Position numbers and translations under genes: made by a program. Positions 1-10,311 of a DNA stretch of 23,548 nucleotides are shown here, piece by piece. The stretch is from Davidsoniella eucalypti (taxonomy: Eukaryota > Ascomycota > Sordariomycetes > Microascales > Ceratocystidaceae): positions 1 through 23,548 of the forward strand of contig RMBW01000231.1 in assembly GCA_004009845.1 (NCBI GenBank), read 5' to 3'. Below the pieces are notes generated by a model. The model saw only the letters and a program-made list of their open reading frames with translations, was not told where the DNA came from and ran no database searches. How positions within the stretch are numbered: the stretch's first letter is position 1; every line of letters begins with the position of its first letter.

Positions 1-254
1 TTGCCAACATCGACGGCTTCAAGGCTGCTACCGCTGCTAACCCTCACATCATCCACGGCGAGAGCATCACCATCGAGCCCCGCAAGAAGTCAAACAACTT
101 CAACAACTTCAACGGCTCTGGCTACTCCCGTGGTGGTTCCCGCGGTCGTGGCGGCTTTGAGGGCCGTGGTGGTTACAACCCTCGCGGTAACTTCGGTGGC
201 CGTGGCCGTGGCGCTCCTCGTGGCCGTGGTGCTCCCCAAAACCTCAACGCTTAA
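1..254 (+). CDS. RGG-tailed RNA-binding protein, C-terminal part (G3BP/Nxt3-like)
   Basis: The 5' part lies outside the window. Reading from base 3 gives 83 codons to TAA at 252-254. The first ~28 residues (ANIDGFKAATAANP, then GESITIEPRKK) look like the last helix and strand of an RRM. They are followed by an Asn/Phe/Gly linker and an Arg-Gly-rich tail with RGG/GRG repeats, ending PQNLNA. An RRM followed by an RGG tail with this end is typical of fungal NTF2-RRM proteins related to G3BP, S. pombe Nxt3 and yeast Bre5, which bind RNA and work with the Ubp3-type deubiquitinase and stress granules. The NTF2 domain is not in view, so another RRM-RGG protein is possible. Third positions are mostly C or T, as in a highly expressed fungal gene. 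The alternative frame from TTG at base 1 is a shadow. Confidence 0.75.
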   Translation, partial: ANIDGFKAATAANPHIIHGESITIEPRKKSNNFNNFNGSGYSRGGSRGRGGFEGRGGYNPRGNFGGRGRGAPRGRGAPQNLNA

Positions 255-1100
255 AATCGGCATATCGAGAGTTATGTCCAATTTATCGATATTTCGTAGT
301 AAAGCGCTGCTCTACTGCTGATGATAACTTATCATTGCTACCGACACACGCTTAGCAGGTATACGATTGGAAGCTATATATTCCATTAAATTGCTTTTAC
401 AAAGCAACATGTCTGCACATATACCCTCGGTTTTGCTAAGTCGAGACACATGATAAATCACAGCTTACAACCAAAAAAAACCTCCATCAAATCATAAACA
501 CCCTTTTCGAGAACTCGAGGATGTCACTATATGTACATCATGTTTAGCGTCTTACTCTTTGTCAAGTTTCTCTACCTACTTCTTTCTTTTGTTCAATCTT
601 ATCTGTGGTCAACACACTTTTTTCACTTTTTTTTTCTTTCTCTTTTTGGCCTTTTTCATATCACTCGGGAGTCGGTGGCGATCATTCTGCTTAATTAGCA
701 TTGCATTCATGAGGTCCTGCTGCTGCTTCTTGGGGAGGGCGTCTGGATTTTGCGGTTCTATTTATTCTTTGCATTTTCATTTCAACTACATGTACAATCG
801 GGGAGGCTATAGTACTTTGGAAGTTGGTTCGTTTGGTTGGGAGGATGGAAGGGCCCAGACTTTGAAGATATGCTAGATGTCGGAGCCTAACATGTTGTTC
901 AGGCTCTAATACAGAGGAGGGGAGGGTGAGGGAACATGGCCCACCATCTACAGTCATAATACACAAAACCTCATGGGTACAAACAGCCATGATTGTCTGC
1001 TGAAACTGATCTGCTAGTCTCGTACAACTAATATTAAAAAAGAAGCGAATGTATAACATTTTCCATATAAAACCTGGGGTTGTTGTACTATGTGTCCTGG
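255..1100. other. Intergenic: 3' UTR and distal TS promoter
   Basis: No gene is recognised here. It holds the 3' end of the RGG protein mRNA, a T-rich stretch (about 555-660), a G-rich stretch (916-932) and the distal upstream region of thymidylate synthase. A minus-strand open stretch at 609-761 has coding-like codons but no recognisable family (see findings). Confidence 0.5.
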
Positions 1101-1106
1101 CACGTG
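1101..1106. promoter_or_regulatory. CACGTG E-box upstream of thymidylate synthase
   Basis: A perfect palindromic CACGTG hexamer lies 283 bp before the TS start codon and 14 bp before the first ACGCG core. CACGTG is the core site of bHLH factors such as Cbf1/Pho4 types. Functional use here is inferred only from position. Confidence 0.35.
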
Positions 1107-1119
1107 AGGCTCACTAGCA

Positions 1120-1145
1120 ACGCGCTTTAAATCCACTTTACGCGT
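1120..1145 (+). promoter_or_regulatory. Pair of MluI cell-cycle boxes (MCB) in the TS promoter
   Basis: ACGCG occurs at 1120-1124 and ACGCGT at 1140-1145, in the same orientation and exactly 20 bp apart, about two helical turns. They lie 244-269 bp upstream of the thymidylate synthase ATG at 1389. ACGCGT is the binding site of MBF (Mbp1/Swi6), and the yeast thymidylate synthase gene is a classical MCB-controlled G1/S gene. G1/S control here is an inference from motif, spacing and gene identity. Confidence 0.6.
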
Positions 1146-1388
1146 TTTTGGCACCCTTGCTTTCGAAATAGCAAGAAAAGGCTAGTATTAAATTCACACA
1201 TTAATTACTACATTATCAACCCCTCTAACGAAAAACACAATTGCAAGCTGCGTGTTGCGTCTTCACCATCTTGACACCTAAAATATTCATTTTACCGGGC
1301 CGTGATCTCGAGATTGCTAGAAACATCTACTTCTATTGGTTACACTAACACTTTCACATATTACATTTTGTACACAACATCTTCCACT

Positions 1389-2454
1389 ATGACACAGAGT
1401 ACCGAAATCGAACAAACTCCTCGCAACCATGAGGAATTGCAGTATCTCGACCTGATTCGCGAGATCCTAGAGACTGGCGAACATCGCCCTGATCGGTGAG
1501 CGTGCTCTTTGTCCTAATATGCTGCCAGTATCTCTAACCAGTCCCAAATTGTATCCTCACAGTACCGGCACTGGGACCTACTCCATCTTTGCCCCGCGTC
1601 CCATGAAGTTCCAGCTCATGCGAGGCGACCAAGAGGTTCTGCCACTCTTGACGACTAAGCGCGTCTTTACACGTGCCATCATCGCGGAGCTACTCTGGTT
1701 TATCGAGGGCAGCACCTCCTCACTCCCCCTTAGCGAAGCCGGTGTCAAGATCTGGGACGGCAACGGATCGCGCGAGTACCTAGACAGTGTAGGTCTCGGT
1801 CACCGAGCCGTCGGTGATTTAGGACCGGTATATGGATTCCAATGGCGCCATTTCGGCGCGGAATACGTAGATGCTCAGACGGACTATACGGGCCAGGGTG
1901 TAGACCAACTCGCGGAGGTCATTCATAAGCTGAAGACCAACCCGTACGACCGCCGTATCATCATGAGTGCGTGGAACCCCGCGGACCTGAAGAAGATGGC
2001 TCTGCCGCCATGCCACATGTTTGCTCAGTTCTACGTCTCGTATCCTCGCGCGGCGACACTGACGACCAAGGAGGGCGAGGGGGATACACCACAGGTAGAT
2101 GGAGACGAGCAAAAGACAAAGGGCCGGCTGCACTGCCAGCTGTACCAGCGTTCGTGTGATATGGGTCTTGGTGTGCCGTTCAATATTGCTTCTTACTCGC
2201 TTCTTACACACATGGTTGCGAGGGCGACCGACTTGGTTCCTGGGACCCTGACACACGTCATGGGCGACTCGCATGTCTATGCCGATCACGTAGATGCCCT
2301 CAAGGTCCAGATCGAGCGTGAGCCACGTGAGTTCCCGGTCCTGAAGATGGCGTCAAAGGAACCTAACTGTAGCATCGATGGCTGGAAAGTGGAGGATTTT
2401 GTTATTGAGGGGTATAATCCTCACAAGTCTATCGCTATGAAGATGTCGGTATAA
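1389..2454 (+). CDS. CDC21: Thymidylate synthase
   Basis: The enzyme makes dTMP from dUMP using 5,10-methylene-tetrahydrofolate, the only de novo source of thymidylate. Exons are 1389-1495 and 1563-2454. The 67-bp intron (GTGAGC...CACAG) has a CTAAC branch-like site at 1534-1538 and splits the codon of Arg36. The 332-aa product covers the whole family: RPMKFQLMRGD near 48-58, ELLWFIEGST at 78-87, VYGFQWRHFG at 125-134, paired arginines 166/167, catalytic Cys186 in LPPCH, QRSCDMGLGVPFN near 231-243, HVMGDSHVYADH, and the C-terminal YNPHKSIAMKMSV, whose last residues close over the active site. About 25 extra residues, charged and Gly-rich, sit between the Cys186 strand and LHCQLYQRS compared with the human enzyme; such inserts occur in fungi. 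Start chosen: the first ATG giving the NHEE..YLDLIREILETG helix. Symbol follows yeast CDC21/TMP1. Confidence 0.97.
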
Positions 2455-2633
2455 CGAGCGGGGGGGTACTATGGTTGATTTCTCGAGTAGATTTCCTATT
2501 TTGTAGTCTATATGCTATAAACATTAGAATGGTGGCAATGTCTTATCAAAAGTTCGTAGTTGTTGCCCATAGCTCGCTCCCACACTCTATATTATTATAT
2601 AAAGTCCAAGTCATGATTGTCTGAGCCTCCAGC

Positions 2634-2659
2634 AAAAAAAAAAAAAAAAAAAAAAAAAA
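2634..2659 (+). repeat. Run of 26 A
   Basis: An uninterrupted stretch of 26 adenines lies 180 bp after the thymidylate synthase stop. It sits at the edge between the gene's 3' region and an AT-rich anonymous stretch. It may be a simple homopolymer or the tail of an old retroposed copy; no retroposon body is recognised upstream of it. Confidence 0.9.
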
Positions 2660-4690
2660 GACAATTATATTTCCTACAAGGCACCAATGGCTGGAGCGGC
2701 TGTCTTAATATTTAATAGATATATTTCAGGCACTCTGTTTTAATACTCCAAATATAATACTAATCAAATAGTGAGTATCACCGTTAGATATAATCCGAAT
2801 GATACCAAGTTCCACATATTGGTGTGAGACTTTGGTTGTCTCTATTTGTTTATTCTTATGTAGTTATCGAATACCGGCCATCATCAAGATTTAAGTTTAC
2901 TATTGTAGTTACATGGGTAATATTTGATATAGGTTCACTGTGATGTTTTGGGCAGTATATGCTTAACTCGGTAAAGCTTCTTATTAGACTAAAAGTATTA
3001 CAAATTGTTTGAACAGGTATGGCTATAGTCAGACATGACGATGAGAATCAGGTTATTAGCAGATCATATAGCCGTATTTGAATATATGAGGCTGTCGAGA
3101 CATTGCAGCAAACAGGCTGATACTAAAATCATGTGTGCTTACACATATAGCGTGTGTTGCATTGTCCTAGGCCAGATACAATATAGGTAGTAGATCTTGA
3201 TTTCTTGATTCAAAACTAGAAATGTAGTAACATGGAGTCGACTGTCGTCAAAGATGATAAAGCTCGGCAATAAACTTACGGGTTACGTCGTGCCAAGGCT
3301 CGGCATTTAGTGTATTAGAGGTATAAACAGTTGGCCAAGACGTAGTAAGTTACCAAGTTGGCTTTCGCTACTAACAGAAATATCAGCTTTGGCTCTGTTG
3401 CTACACAGGTAGCTACCACGGTGCTATATCAAAATTTTGACGGTGAAGGCGTGAATGCATTAGAAAGGTCAGTACTAAGACCGAGGATTCCTGATATACT
3501 ACACATTTGCCTAGGCCTTACATATGGGTTTACAAAAGTCCATCAGGATATGAATAATATTTATAATACATAGAACATTTAGCCGAACACCGAAACAAGA
3601 CATACTGTAGGCTTTGACTTGGGCTAACTAGAATGGGGATTCGACAGGTTTTGGCTTGCATACAGAAATTGTGCTCGTAATGATGTGGTAAAACGGAGCC
3701 TAGTTCGTTGTGTTTACTCTCGAGACTATATATCAGTACCATTATGTGCTGATTTCAGCCAATCTATATGAAGCTTTGTTGGGCGGGATGATATGACAGT
3801 TTCAACTATAACCGGGCCGGGCTGACTGGCGTGCCTATGAAAGGAAACGATCTTCTGTTGAACCGACTTTTGATATGCACCCTTAGTTTTAAGCCAGATA
3901 AAGCATCCATCATAGCCGGCGTATTATCAATATTTGAGGATCCGCGGAACACAGAAAACACGATATATTTTGTTGAAAAGAAGAATGATTAGGTATGGTC
4001 ATAAAGGAGACATTGCTATGGAATAAAGTACTGCTCGGGCTATGACGACAAAACTACTTTTAGCATCAAGTATGATTCTGTTAGTACAAATTTATTACAT
4101 ACACGATGTTTTGTTTGTTCCTTGGTGCCTCAACTTTATGGGGCCTGATAAAATTCGATCCAACCAGACGAAAGGAAAAGAAAAAGAGAAAAAAAGAACT
4201 TTCTACCTAGATGGAAAAAAAGTTCCACTGTCTGGTTTCTTTTACGTTACAAAAGCAAAGCCGGCCTGTGATTCGCCGAAGCGAGCGCATCTTCAAGCCA
4301 AAATGGAGCAACATCCAGAGCAATAAAATCAGAGGATAATCTTCTTGTAGCCTGTTTGTATACAACATCTGCCTGGAATGTGAGTGCTCTATACAGAATC
4401 CAATCGATGACTGAGTCAATGTGCTAATAGTCTCCAGATTCACTCACAGGGGCCCTTCACGCCACGCCCTGGTGCATCTAAATCTGGAGAGCCTTTGTCA
4501 AGCCGAAGACTGCCACTTTGGCGCACGGAGTTTGGGCCGGCTTTACTACTGTACAGTACTGTAATGTAGATATGTCTAGTTCCATTCGAGTCGCTTAGTC
4601 ACTCCTGTCCCTGCGCTGGCCTTGCAAAAGTACTGCAGCCCCCGGTCAACTCGGACAGCGTTTCTTTTTTTTCTACCTGATTTTCTACCT
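2660..4690. other. Anonymous AT-rich spacer
   Basis: About 2 kb, rich in TA dinucleotides and stop codons in all frames up to roughly 4.1 kb. No open frame gives a recognisable protein; the longest are 70-94 codons with unconvincing composition. It could be decayed repeat DNA, but I see no terminal repeats, long direct repeats or transposase motifs, and cytosines remain in many CA contexts, so repeat-induced point mutation is not evident by eye. Confidence 0.4.
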
Positions 4691-4726
4691 ACGCCCTTTG
4701 CAGAAGAACCTTTGTAGCCTGCTCTT

Positions 4727-4845
4727 TTTTCTACTGCTACTCTACTACATACATGTATACGTAGGCACTCTACTACTCTATTACTCTATTGCTATACTAC
4801 TCTATCACTCTACTACTCTGCTACTCTACTACTCTACTACACTCT
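4727..4845. repeat. Imperfect CTACTACT-type microsatellite
   Basis: A pyrimidine-rich, degenerate tandem array built from CTA and CTCTACTA units, for example ACTCTACTACTCT, interrupted near 4749-4765 by ACATGTATACGTAGG. It lies in the distal upstream or leader region of the PH-domain gene. Single-base interruptions every few units show it is not recently expanded. Confidence 0.85.
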
Positions 4846-5680
4846 GCGCCCTGACCTTGGATTCACGCCCACCTTTTCTTACAGTCTTTTTATCGTCCTG
4901 AACAACTGCAAATAAGCGAGCGGCGCACAGGATCGACGGTTGCGCAAGGGAAGAACAACAAAAAGCCCGAGCTAGCACTGTCAGAAACACCAAACCAACG
5001 CCTACACTTCAACTGGAACACTGCAAACTCGACAAGGAATGCGCTGAGGAACATCGGGCAGCCAGTTGCTTTGGCCGATCAAATCCAGCCTGACGAGTGT
5101 CAATTCCGACGGCAAAACAAAAGAAAAGAAAAAAAAAGTACTCGCCTTAGGGCCTTGTCTGTCTTGTGTTATACTTATATGCAGCTGTGCCGTCGTTGGC
5201 TTTGCAGGGCGGACTGACTTTCACTATTCTGCAACTACCGCCGTTCTTTTTCTCCCTTTCTTTCTTGAGTTGTCTCGTTGTCTCAGTCAACGCCTCTAAT
5301 CACACTCTCATCACACTCTAACCACTATTCACGACAGACCTAGGCTGTCATAGCCGCCTCCAAGACGCCACTATCCTTCTATTCCCTTTGTTAATACTTG
5401 CTGCAACAACTCGAGCTCTTTTGGTCTTGGCCTGGGGGGCCATATCAACAACGACATCTAGTGTCACAGCAGTCCAAGCGATGCTTGCCTCGTCTCGTGC
5501 CGGCCTGGCTGCTCCATCCTGCCTCGATCTGCTTTTCTCATTTTCAATCTGAGTCGATTTGGTTCACAATAAGGCTGCCAAGACGACTAGCTAGAGACAC
5601 GCCCCGGGACCAACACTACTTGTCTAAGAGAGAGCTAAGAGAGAGACCTGAGTCGATCGCTCTGGGAAGCTTAATGTAAT
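4846..5680 (+). promoter_or_regulatory. Promoter/5' leader region of the PH-domain gene
   Basis: A C/T-rich stretch typical of fungal promoters and long leaders (for example CCCTTTCTTTCTTG near 5255-5268), without a convincing coding exon. Several ATGs precede the main start, for example near 5040 and 5066 and at 5480-5482. The nearest is an ATG followed directly by TAA at 5674-5679. The transcription start is not visible. Confidence 0.45.
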
Positions 5681-7192
5681 ATGTACATGCCGCCACCCTT
5701 CACCCCATCCTCTACACTTCCTGTCATGAACAAAACTCTTTCCCTTTCTCCTCCCTCTCCATCGGGCTCTGCACATGTACCCTCGATACCTTCTCTTCGC
5801 CGTCGACTGTCCATCGATGACAGCCTTCGTTACCACAGAACCATGACCTCACGACGGCCATCACAACCTCCGCCCTATTCGACAGACTATGGATACAGCA
5901 ATCAACAGCAGCCAGTCTCGCGGCATCCGGGCATAGGACAAGCATGTACGTCGCACACACCACCAATACCTTCCACGGCACACCACCACCACCGCCGACG
6001 ATCTTCTGGTAGACGCGCCAGCTCGCAAGCACTAGACAGTATCACGCCGCCACGGCATCAACCGCACGAGATGTTGCCGTCATATTCGTGCGATGTTCAA
6101 TGCGAGGGCGTCTTCGAACGCAAAATGGAGATCGAGAACGTCATCAAGCGCGCCGAATACCGCCAATGGCAGACTGTCTCTGTCACACTAGTAGGCACGG
6201 CGCTCTCAATCTATGCCGCCAAGAAAGATCGCGGGCTGGGCAAGAAGGGCGGCCCTAATATCTCGCCAGATAATCCGCCGTGGATGAAGCGAGGACGGCT
6301 TATCCAGCAGTATAACTTAATGCATGCGGATGCCGGTATTGCCGCCGATTATGACAAGTATGTACTTTTCTTTTCAGAAATTGTCCAAATCTATATAGTT
6401 CAATCGCTGACACTCGTACACAGACGCCGTTATGTCATCCGAATCCGCGCCGAAGCCGATCAGTTCCTTCTCTCATGTATCGAATTATCGACTTTCGTTC
6501 ACTGGCTTGAAGCATTATTCTCGGCGCTTGATGTCGCAGCGCCGATAGAAGAGCGTGATTTCCCGCGAGACCAGAGCATTCCTCGGTCACAGCGTATACG
6601 ATGGATACGAACGACCTATCAAGAATGCTCCAACATGGACCGGCCTTTATCCGCATCGCCATCCTCAGACCAGAATCGCCACCTAGAGTCTTTAGGCCAC
6701 GACCCAGACCTCCTCACTTCTGATCCTATCGGAAACCCAGAATCCCGGTTCACAGTGACCGAAGCCGGCATCAGCTTGATGGAAGATCAGGCCATTGAAT
6801 ATGACGATGAAGACGAGGCTTCGATCGCACTAGCCCAGCAGGGAACAGCTGCCCACGCAGCAACGAACCTGATCAGTTCAGCCCGAGTGTTGTCCAGACA
6901 TGTAAGACGAGTGTCGGAAACGGAGCGCCCCAACGAAGCCATGGACTATATATCGGGTAAATGGGCACCGACACACGTCTGGACCCAAGCACACGATCTC
7001 CTATACGCCAAAACCTGCTATTCGGTCTTGCTGTTCCGCAGTCCACGCAAATCACAATACGTCATCAGCAAAGGAGAGAAGTGGAAGGTTGACTGGCAAA
7101 CAGGCCAAATGACCCGTGTTTTACCGCCACAATATAATCCTGAGGACATCACGCCCTGGGAAACTATTCATACACAGAATATGCACCGTTGA
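5681..7192 (+). CDS. Fungal PH-domain protein (YHR131C/YNL144C-like)
   Basis: The frame is open for 503 codons, but a typical intron (GTATGT at 6358 to ACACAG at 6423, 66 bp, branch-like GCTGAC near 6406) is a multiple of three without a stop. Splicing gives D-K-R-R-Y-V-I-R-I-R-A-E and 481 aa, restoring a normal PH-domain strand. Residues 1-135 are Pro/Ser/His-rich and probably disordered, with a PPPY motif (63-66, a potential WW-domain or Rsp5 ligand) and basic sites RRLS (41-44) and RRAS (111-114) that fit a PKA consensus. The PH domain spans roughly 138-266. An acidic linker (DDEDE) leads to a conserved tail with KWAPTHVWTQAHDLLYAK, YSVLLFRSPRKSQYVI, KWKVDWQTGQM and RVLPPQY. This layout matches a widespread, functionally uncharacterised fungal family; lipid or membrane binding is inferred from the domain. 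ATG 5681 has A at -3; Met16 (5726) is an alternative start. Confidence 0.85.
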   Translation: MYMPPPFTPSSTLPVMNKTLSLSPPSPSGSAHVPSIPSLRRRLSIDDSLRYHRTMTSRRPSQPPPYSTDYGYSNQQQPVSRHPGIGQACTSHTPPIPSTAHHHHRRRSSGRRASSQALDSITPPRHQPHEMLPSYSCDVQCEGVFERKMEIENVIKRAEYRQWQTVSVTLVGTALSIYAAKKDRGLGKKGGPNISPDNPPWMKRGRLIQQYNLMHADAGIAADYDKYVLFFSEIVQIYIVQSLTLVHRRRYVIRIRAEADQFLLSCIELSTFVHWLEALFSALDVAAPIEERDFPRDQSIPRSQRIRWIRTTYQECSNMDRPLSASPSSDQNRHLESLGHDPDLLTSDPIGNPESRFTVTEAGISLMEDQAIEYDDEDEASIALAQQGTAAHAATNLISSARVLSRHVRRVSETERPNEAMDYISGKWAPTHVWTQAHDLLYAKTCYSVLLFRSPRKSQYVISKGEKWKVDWQTGQMTRVLPPQYNPEDITPWETIHTQNMHR

Positions 7193-7857
7193 TTCTGTGG
7201 ACAGCTCGGTGTCTGTTATCAACCATGTATTGTTCTCTTTTTTCTTTTCCTTTTCTTGTTCTTCTTTTCACATCTCTTTGAAGAGACTCATATAGCGATT
7301 CCTTTTTTTTTATATCTGCATTCATGGAAACACTTTACACATTTTATCATTTCAGAATTCTTGATTAACATCATATCTGTAATTCTTCTCTTCATATCTT
7401 GAGGTTTATATATCACCATTTACTTCCATTGGTTTCTAAACCATATCAGACTGTAAAAGCAATAATTCTGCCCGTGTCGTAATACTTGGAACTCGTTAAG
7501 AAATACAGATCATGTCAAAATATGCAGAATATATATATCATTGGTAAACAAGGAAACCCATATTGGCGTTATGTCATTGCATTCATTGATATTATATAGT
7601 AGGTCATTAACGTGAGCCAGGTCGAAGGAGGGAACAGGCGAGCAAGTAACCAAGCAATCAGCTGATTTCCAAGATCCAACCCAGAAAACGAATGGCCAAG
7701 TAGGCGTTATAGCGTCTCGGAATCTTCGATTATCCGAGGAGTTCAAGTAAACCAAGCCATCATCGCCGATGCTTTCTAAGTTTTACGAGCTTCCATCCGC
7801 ATCACCGTCCGATTCTCTGTCTTTTTCTCTTTTTTTTGCTGATAAGAATATATTTTT
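7193..7857. other. Convergent 3' spacer (PH gene / NNF1)
   Basis: AT-rich spacer between two convergent genes, holding both 3' untranslated regions. A T/C-rich tract (about 7230-7275) follows the PH gene stop. No gene is recognised; an 81-codon minus-strand frame at 7510-7755 has no family features. Confidence 0.6.
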
Positions 7858-8732
7858 TTATATTCCCGTCATCTCAACCTCTACGTCTTTCGCTTCTCGT
7901 GCAATTTCGCTCGACACGCCACCGAGTAAATCGTTAGCACCGTTGACATCGGCCAACGACCGTTCTAAAGCCGCCAAGAGCTCTTCGATTTCAGCCTGTT
8001 GTTCTTCGATTTCGGCGTATATGCGCTCGTTGTAAGCCTGGCTGTTCTGTAGCCGCGCATTCAGTTGCGACCGCTGGGCGGCCAACGGCCTCGTTATGTG
8101 TGCTTTGATGATAGCTTCCGCGGGAAGATGGTGTGGACTATATAACAAGCAAGCAACCAAAATTAGATCAGAACCAGGATAAATAAAGGAACCCATCTCA
8201 CCAACCACTTAGTGCGATGTGAAGCAAATGGATCATGGTATACAGCTTACGGTGTTGGTGGCCTTAAGCCTTGTTCCTCGCCCTCGGCTCGGCGCTGAGC
8301 AGCTTCACTGACAAGATTTTCCAACTCGTTGATTTTCGGTACGACCTGACGACTAACCATGATCTTTTCGAATTCGCGGTGACAGCGCTCCTCGAGGCGC
8401 GCGACCATGGTCTTGCGCACATCGCGCAGCAGATTTGGCGCGTTTGCCGCAATGGTGGGATAACAAGCGGCCATGTTGTCCCAGCTAATCTTGTTGAGCG
8501 TATGCTTCAGAGACGAGGCAAAGAGTTCTTGGAGACGCGTAGCTCGGGGTCCAGGCTCTACCGGCGGTTGTTCGGGGGGCGATGGCGGCGCGGCTGGCGT
8601 CGTCGTCGGTGGTGGTGGTGGTGCAGACGATGATTCTGATGCGGAGTTGGCAGCATTCGATGATGTGCTATTCGTTCCGTCCAAGGCCGGCGCATCGAGG
8701 GCGACCGGGTCTGTTGGCATTGCGCTAGCCAT
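7858..8732 (-). CDS. NNF1: Kinetochore MIND/Mis12-complex subunit Nnf1
   Basis: Exons on the minus strand are 8732-8251 and 8137-7858; the intron 8250-8138 (113 bp) runs GTAAGC...ATATAG. The product is 253 aa. Residues 1-62 are a Ser/Ala/Pro-rich disordered tail with a proline run. The Nnf1 domain starts at RATRLQELFASSLKHTLNKISWDNMAACYP (63-92) and continues through LLRDVRKTMVARLEERCHREFEKIM to PKINELENLVSEAAQRR. The second exon supplies AHITRPLAAQRSQLNARLQN and a coiled coil (AEIEEQQAEIEELLAALE). In yeast, Nnf1 pairs with Mtw1 inside the MIND (Mis12) complex that links the inner kinetochore to Ndc80 and Spc105. The join RPPTP|PHHLP lies in a region usual for fungal Nnf1. The start is the first ATG in frame, preceded by a divergent spacer shared with the Fmp32-like gene. 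Confidence 0.9.
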
Positions 8733-10311
8733 TGGTGACGATTAGAGCTGGAGTACGGTGTTGCGAGTCGAGAACACGAGGCCTGGTTGGTGAAGGTAAG
8801 AAGAGGCATGTACTTGTGAGGCCCATAAATGCGAAAAGGTGATGTTGTAGGTCTTGTAATCTTTGCGCGCAAGAAAGATTAAAAACAAGTTGCGATAGCA
8901 CTACAAAGCTACTGTGGAAGGGTTTGAATAATAGAGGGTTATAAACCCTTACTAGCTATCTTTTTTCCCCACTTAATTAAGCTATTCCCGGTTATCTTGA
9001 CATACTTATTACCTGTGATTCCATTAGTTAGTTCCAAACCAAAACATAAAGGAACGACCATAAGTCATGGCGGTATAACTTGCCATAAATTGGCTTGTGC
9101 TAGTTCGATGCTTTGGTCCACTTGAACCCTTATAACACCTCGCATTGCTTCAAGTAAGCTCTGAGGGGACGGCCAACAGGGGAAACAACAGTAGCAGCGA
9201 ATCCTATTATTCACTAGCACTGATTCTCACTGATCGGCAGCTGGCTGAAACTGTCCTGTGAACTCTTCTTAGACAGATATAGATATATCGCCGGATACAT
9301 GATCAGATAGCTGTGCTTTGTTGGCCCTGGCGCAGGACTGATTCTGATACCAAGATTTCAAGTAAACGAAGAATAACTATCTCTTTTCCCTGACCGGTGA
9401 TGTTGTGAAAGTTCTAGACCTTTCCTTCTCGTAGTTTGCTAATAAATGTAATTAGACTATGGACTATCATCCTTAACACCGCGCTCTTCTGTTGGATTGG
9501 GGTGTTCTACTTCGTTTGTCCCACTGTTGGGGATCTATGAAAACTTGATAACATGTTGTAAAGCATGTGTCATAGGAAAATACAGCAATAAAGATCAAGA
9601 TGAACTGTAGTACATTCCTAAAAAGCGTGGATTTGCCCCCCCCTCCCCAGGCTCAATTGTTTACAAAAATTAAGTAAGACGTCCCAGGTATAATTGGGGC
9701 AACTTTACAAACATGTACTTTACAAACATTTAATTATAGTTGCACAAAATACATTTCTTATCAGAGTATACTATCAATCCATCAGGTTCGCCCATCAAAG
9801 GCTTGAGATAGATCCATCTGGTTGTAGCTAGCTCACAGTAGCCTCCCACTATATTGCATGCTGCAGGGAAGCCTCCACTACGAGGAAACTTCTATTTCCC
9901 CCAAGAGAATGAGGAATGAGAAGTCAAAGCCCAAGGAAACTACTCGCCACAAGTCTGCGATCTTTTGTATCCACAGGCTTCGTTTGGGTTTCGTAGAAAG
10001 GCAAGGCTTTTGTGGCTAGCTTTCATTGCTAATTGGCTACGGTTCATCATTGAGTTGCAGTTGCACAAGCCATTGTATTTTCTTTTTAATATTTTCTACA
10101 GGAACCTTCGCTAATTGCCGGGGTTTTAACTTTATTTTTCTTGTCACTTTTCTCAATCACAAAACGTGGCTTGACGCTATCATTTTTCAAATCGAGATCG
10201 GAATCGGAACTGAAACCACAATTGAAATTGAAGCTGGTACAGAGCATACTTCTGACAGTGTCTTGTATTCCTTTCTCTACCATCCATTTGTTGATCAGTC
10301 ATCATTACAGC
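8733..10311. other. Divergent intergenic region (NNF1 / Fmp32-like)
   Basis: 1.58 kb carrying both promoters. No open frame of note. It contains a small tandem duplication (ACTTTACAAACAT at 9702-9714 and 9717-9729), a C-run near 9640 and C/T-rich bases near the Fmp32-like start. Some in-frame sequence upstream of the Fmp32-like ATG (from about 10141) lacks an ATG and is taken as leader. Confidence 0.5.

Noticed and set aside
916..932. G-rich run, possible G-quadruplex upstream of TS
   Set aside because: Only three runs of three or more G plus one GG; too weak to call and far from the start codon.
691..1059. 122-codon minus-strand frame upstream of TS
   Set aside because: No family motif and irregular codon use; the neighbouring frame at 609-761 is more coding-like and was kept as a weak finding instead.
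2660..4100. AT-rich block as a RIP-mutated transposon
   Set aside because: No transposase remnants, terminal repeats or clear loss of CA dinucleotides by eye; a RIP index calculation would be needed.
9525..9560. TGTTGGGGATC start resembling a copia LTR end
   Set aside because: I found no matching CA end with a 5-bp target duplication and no second copy or polyprotein nearby.
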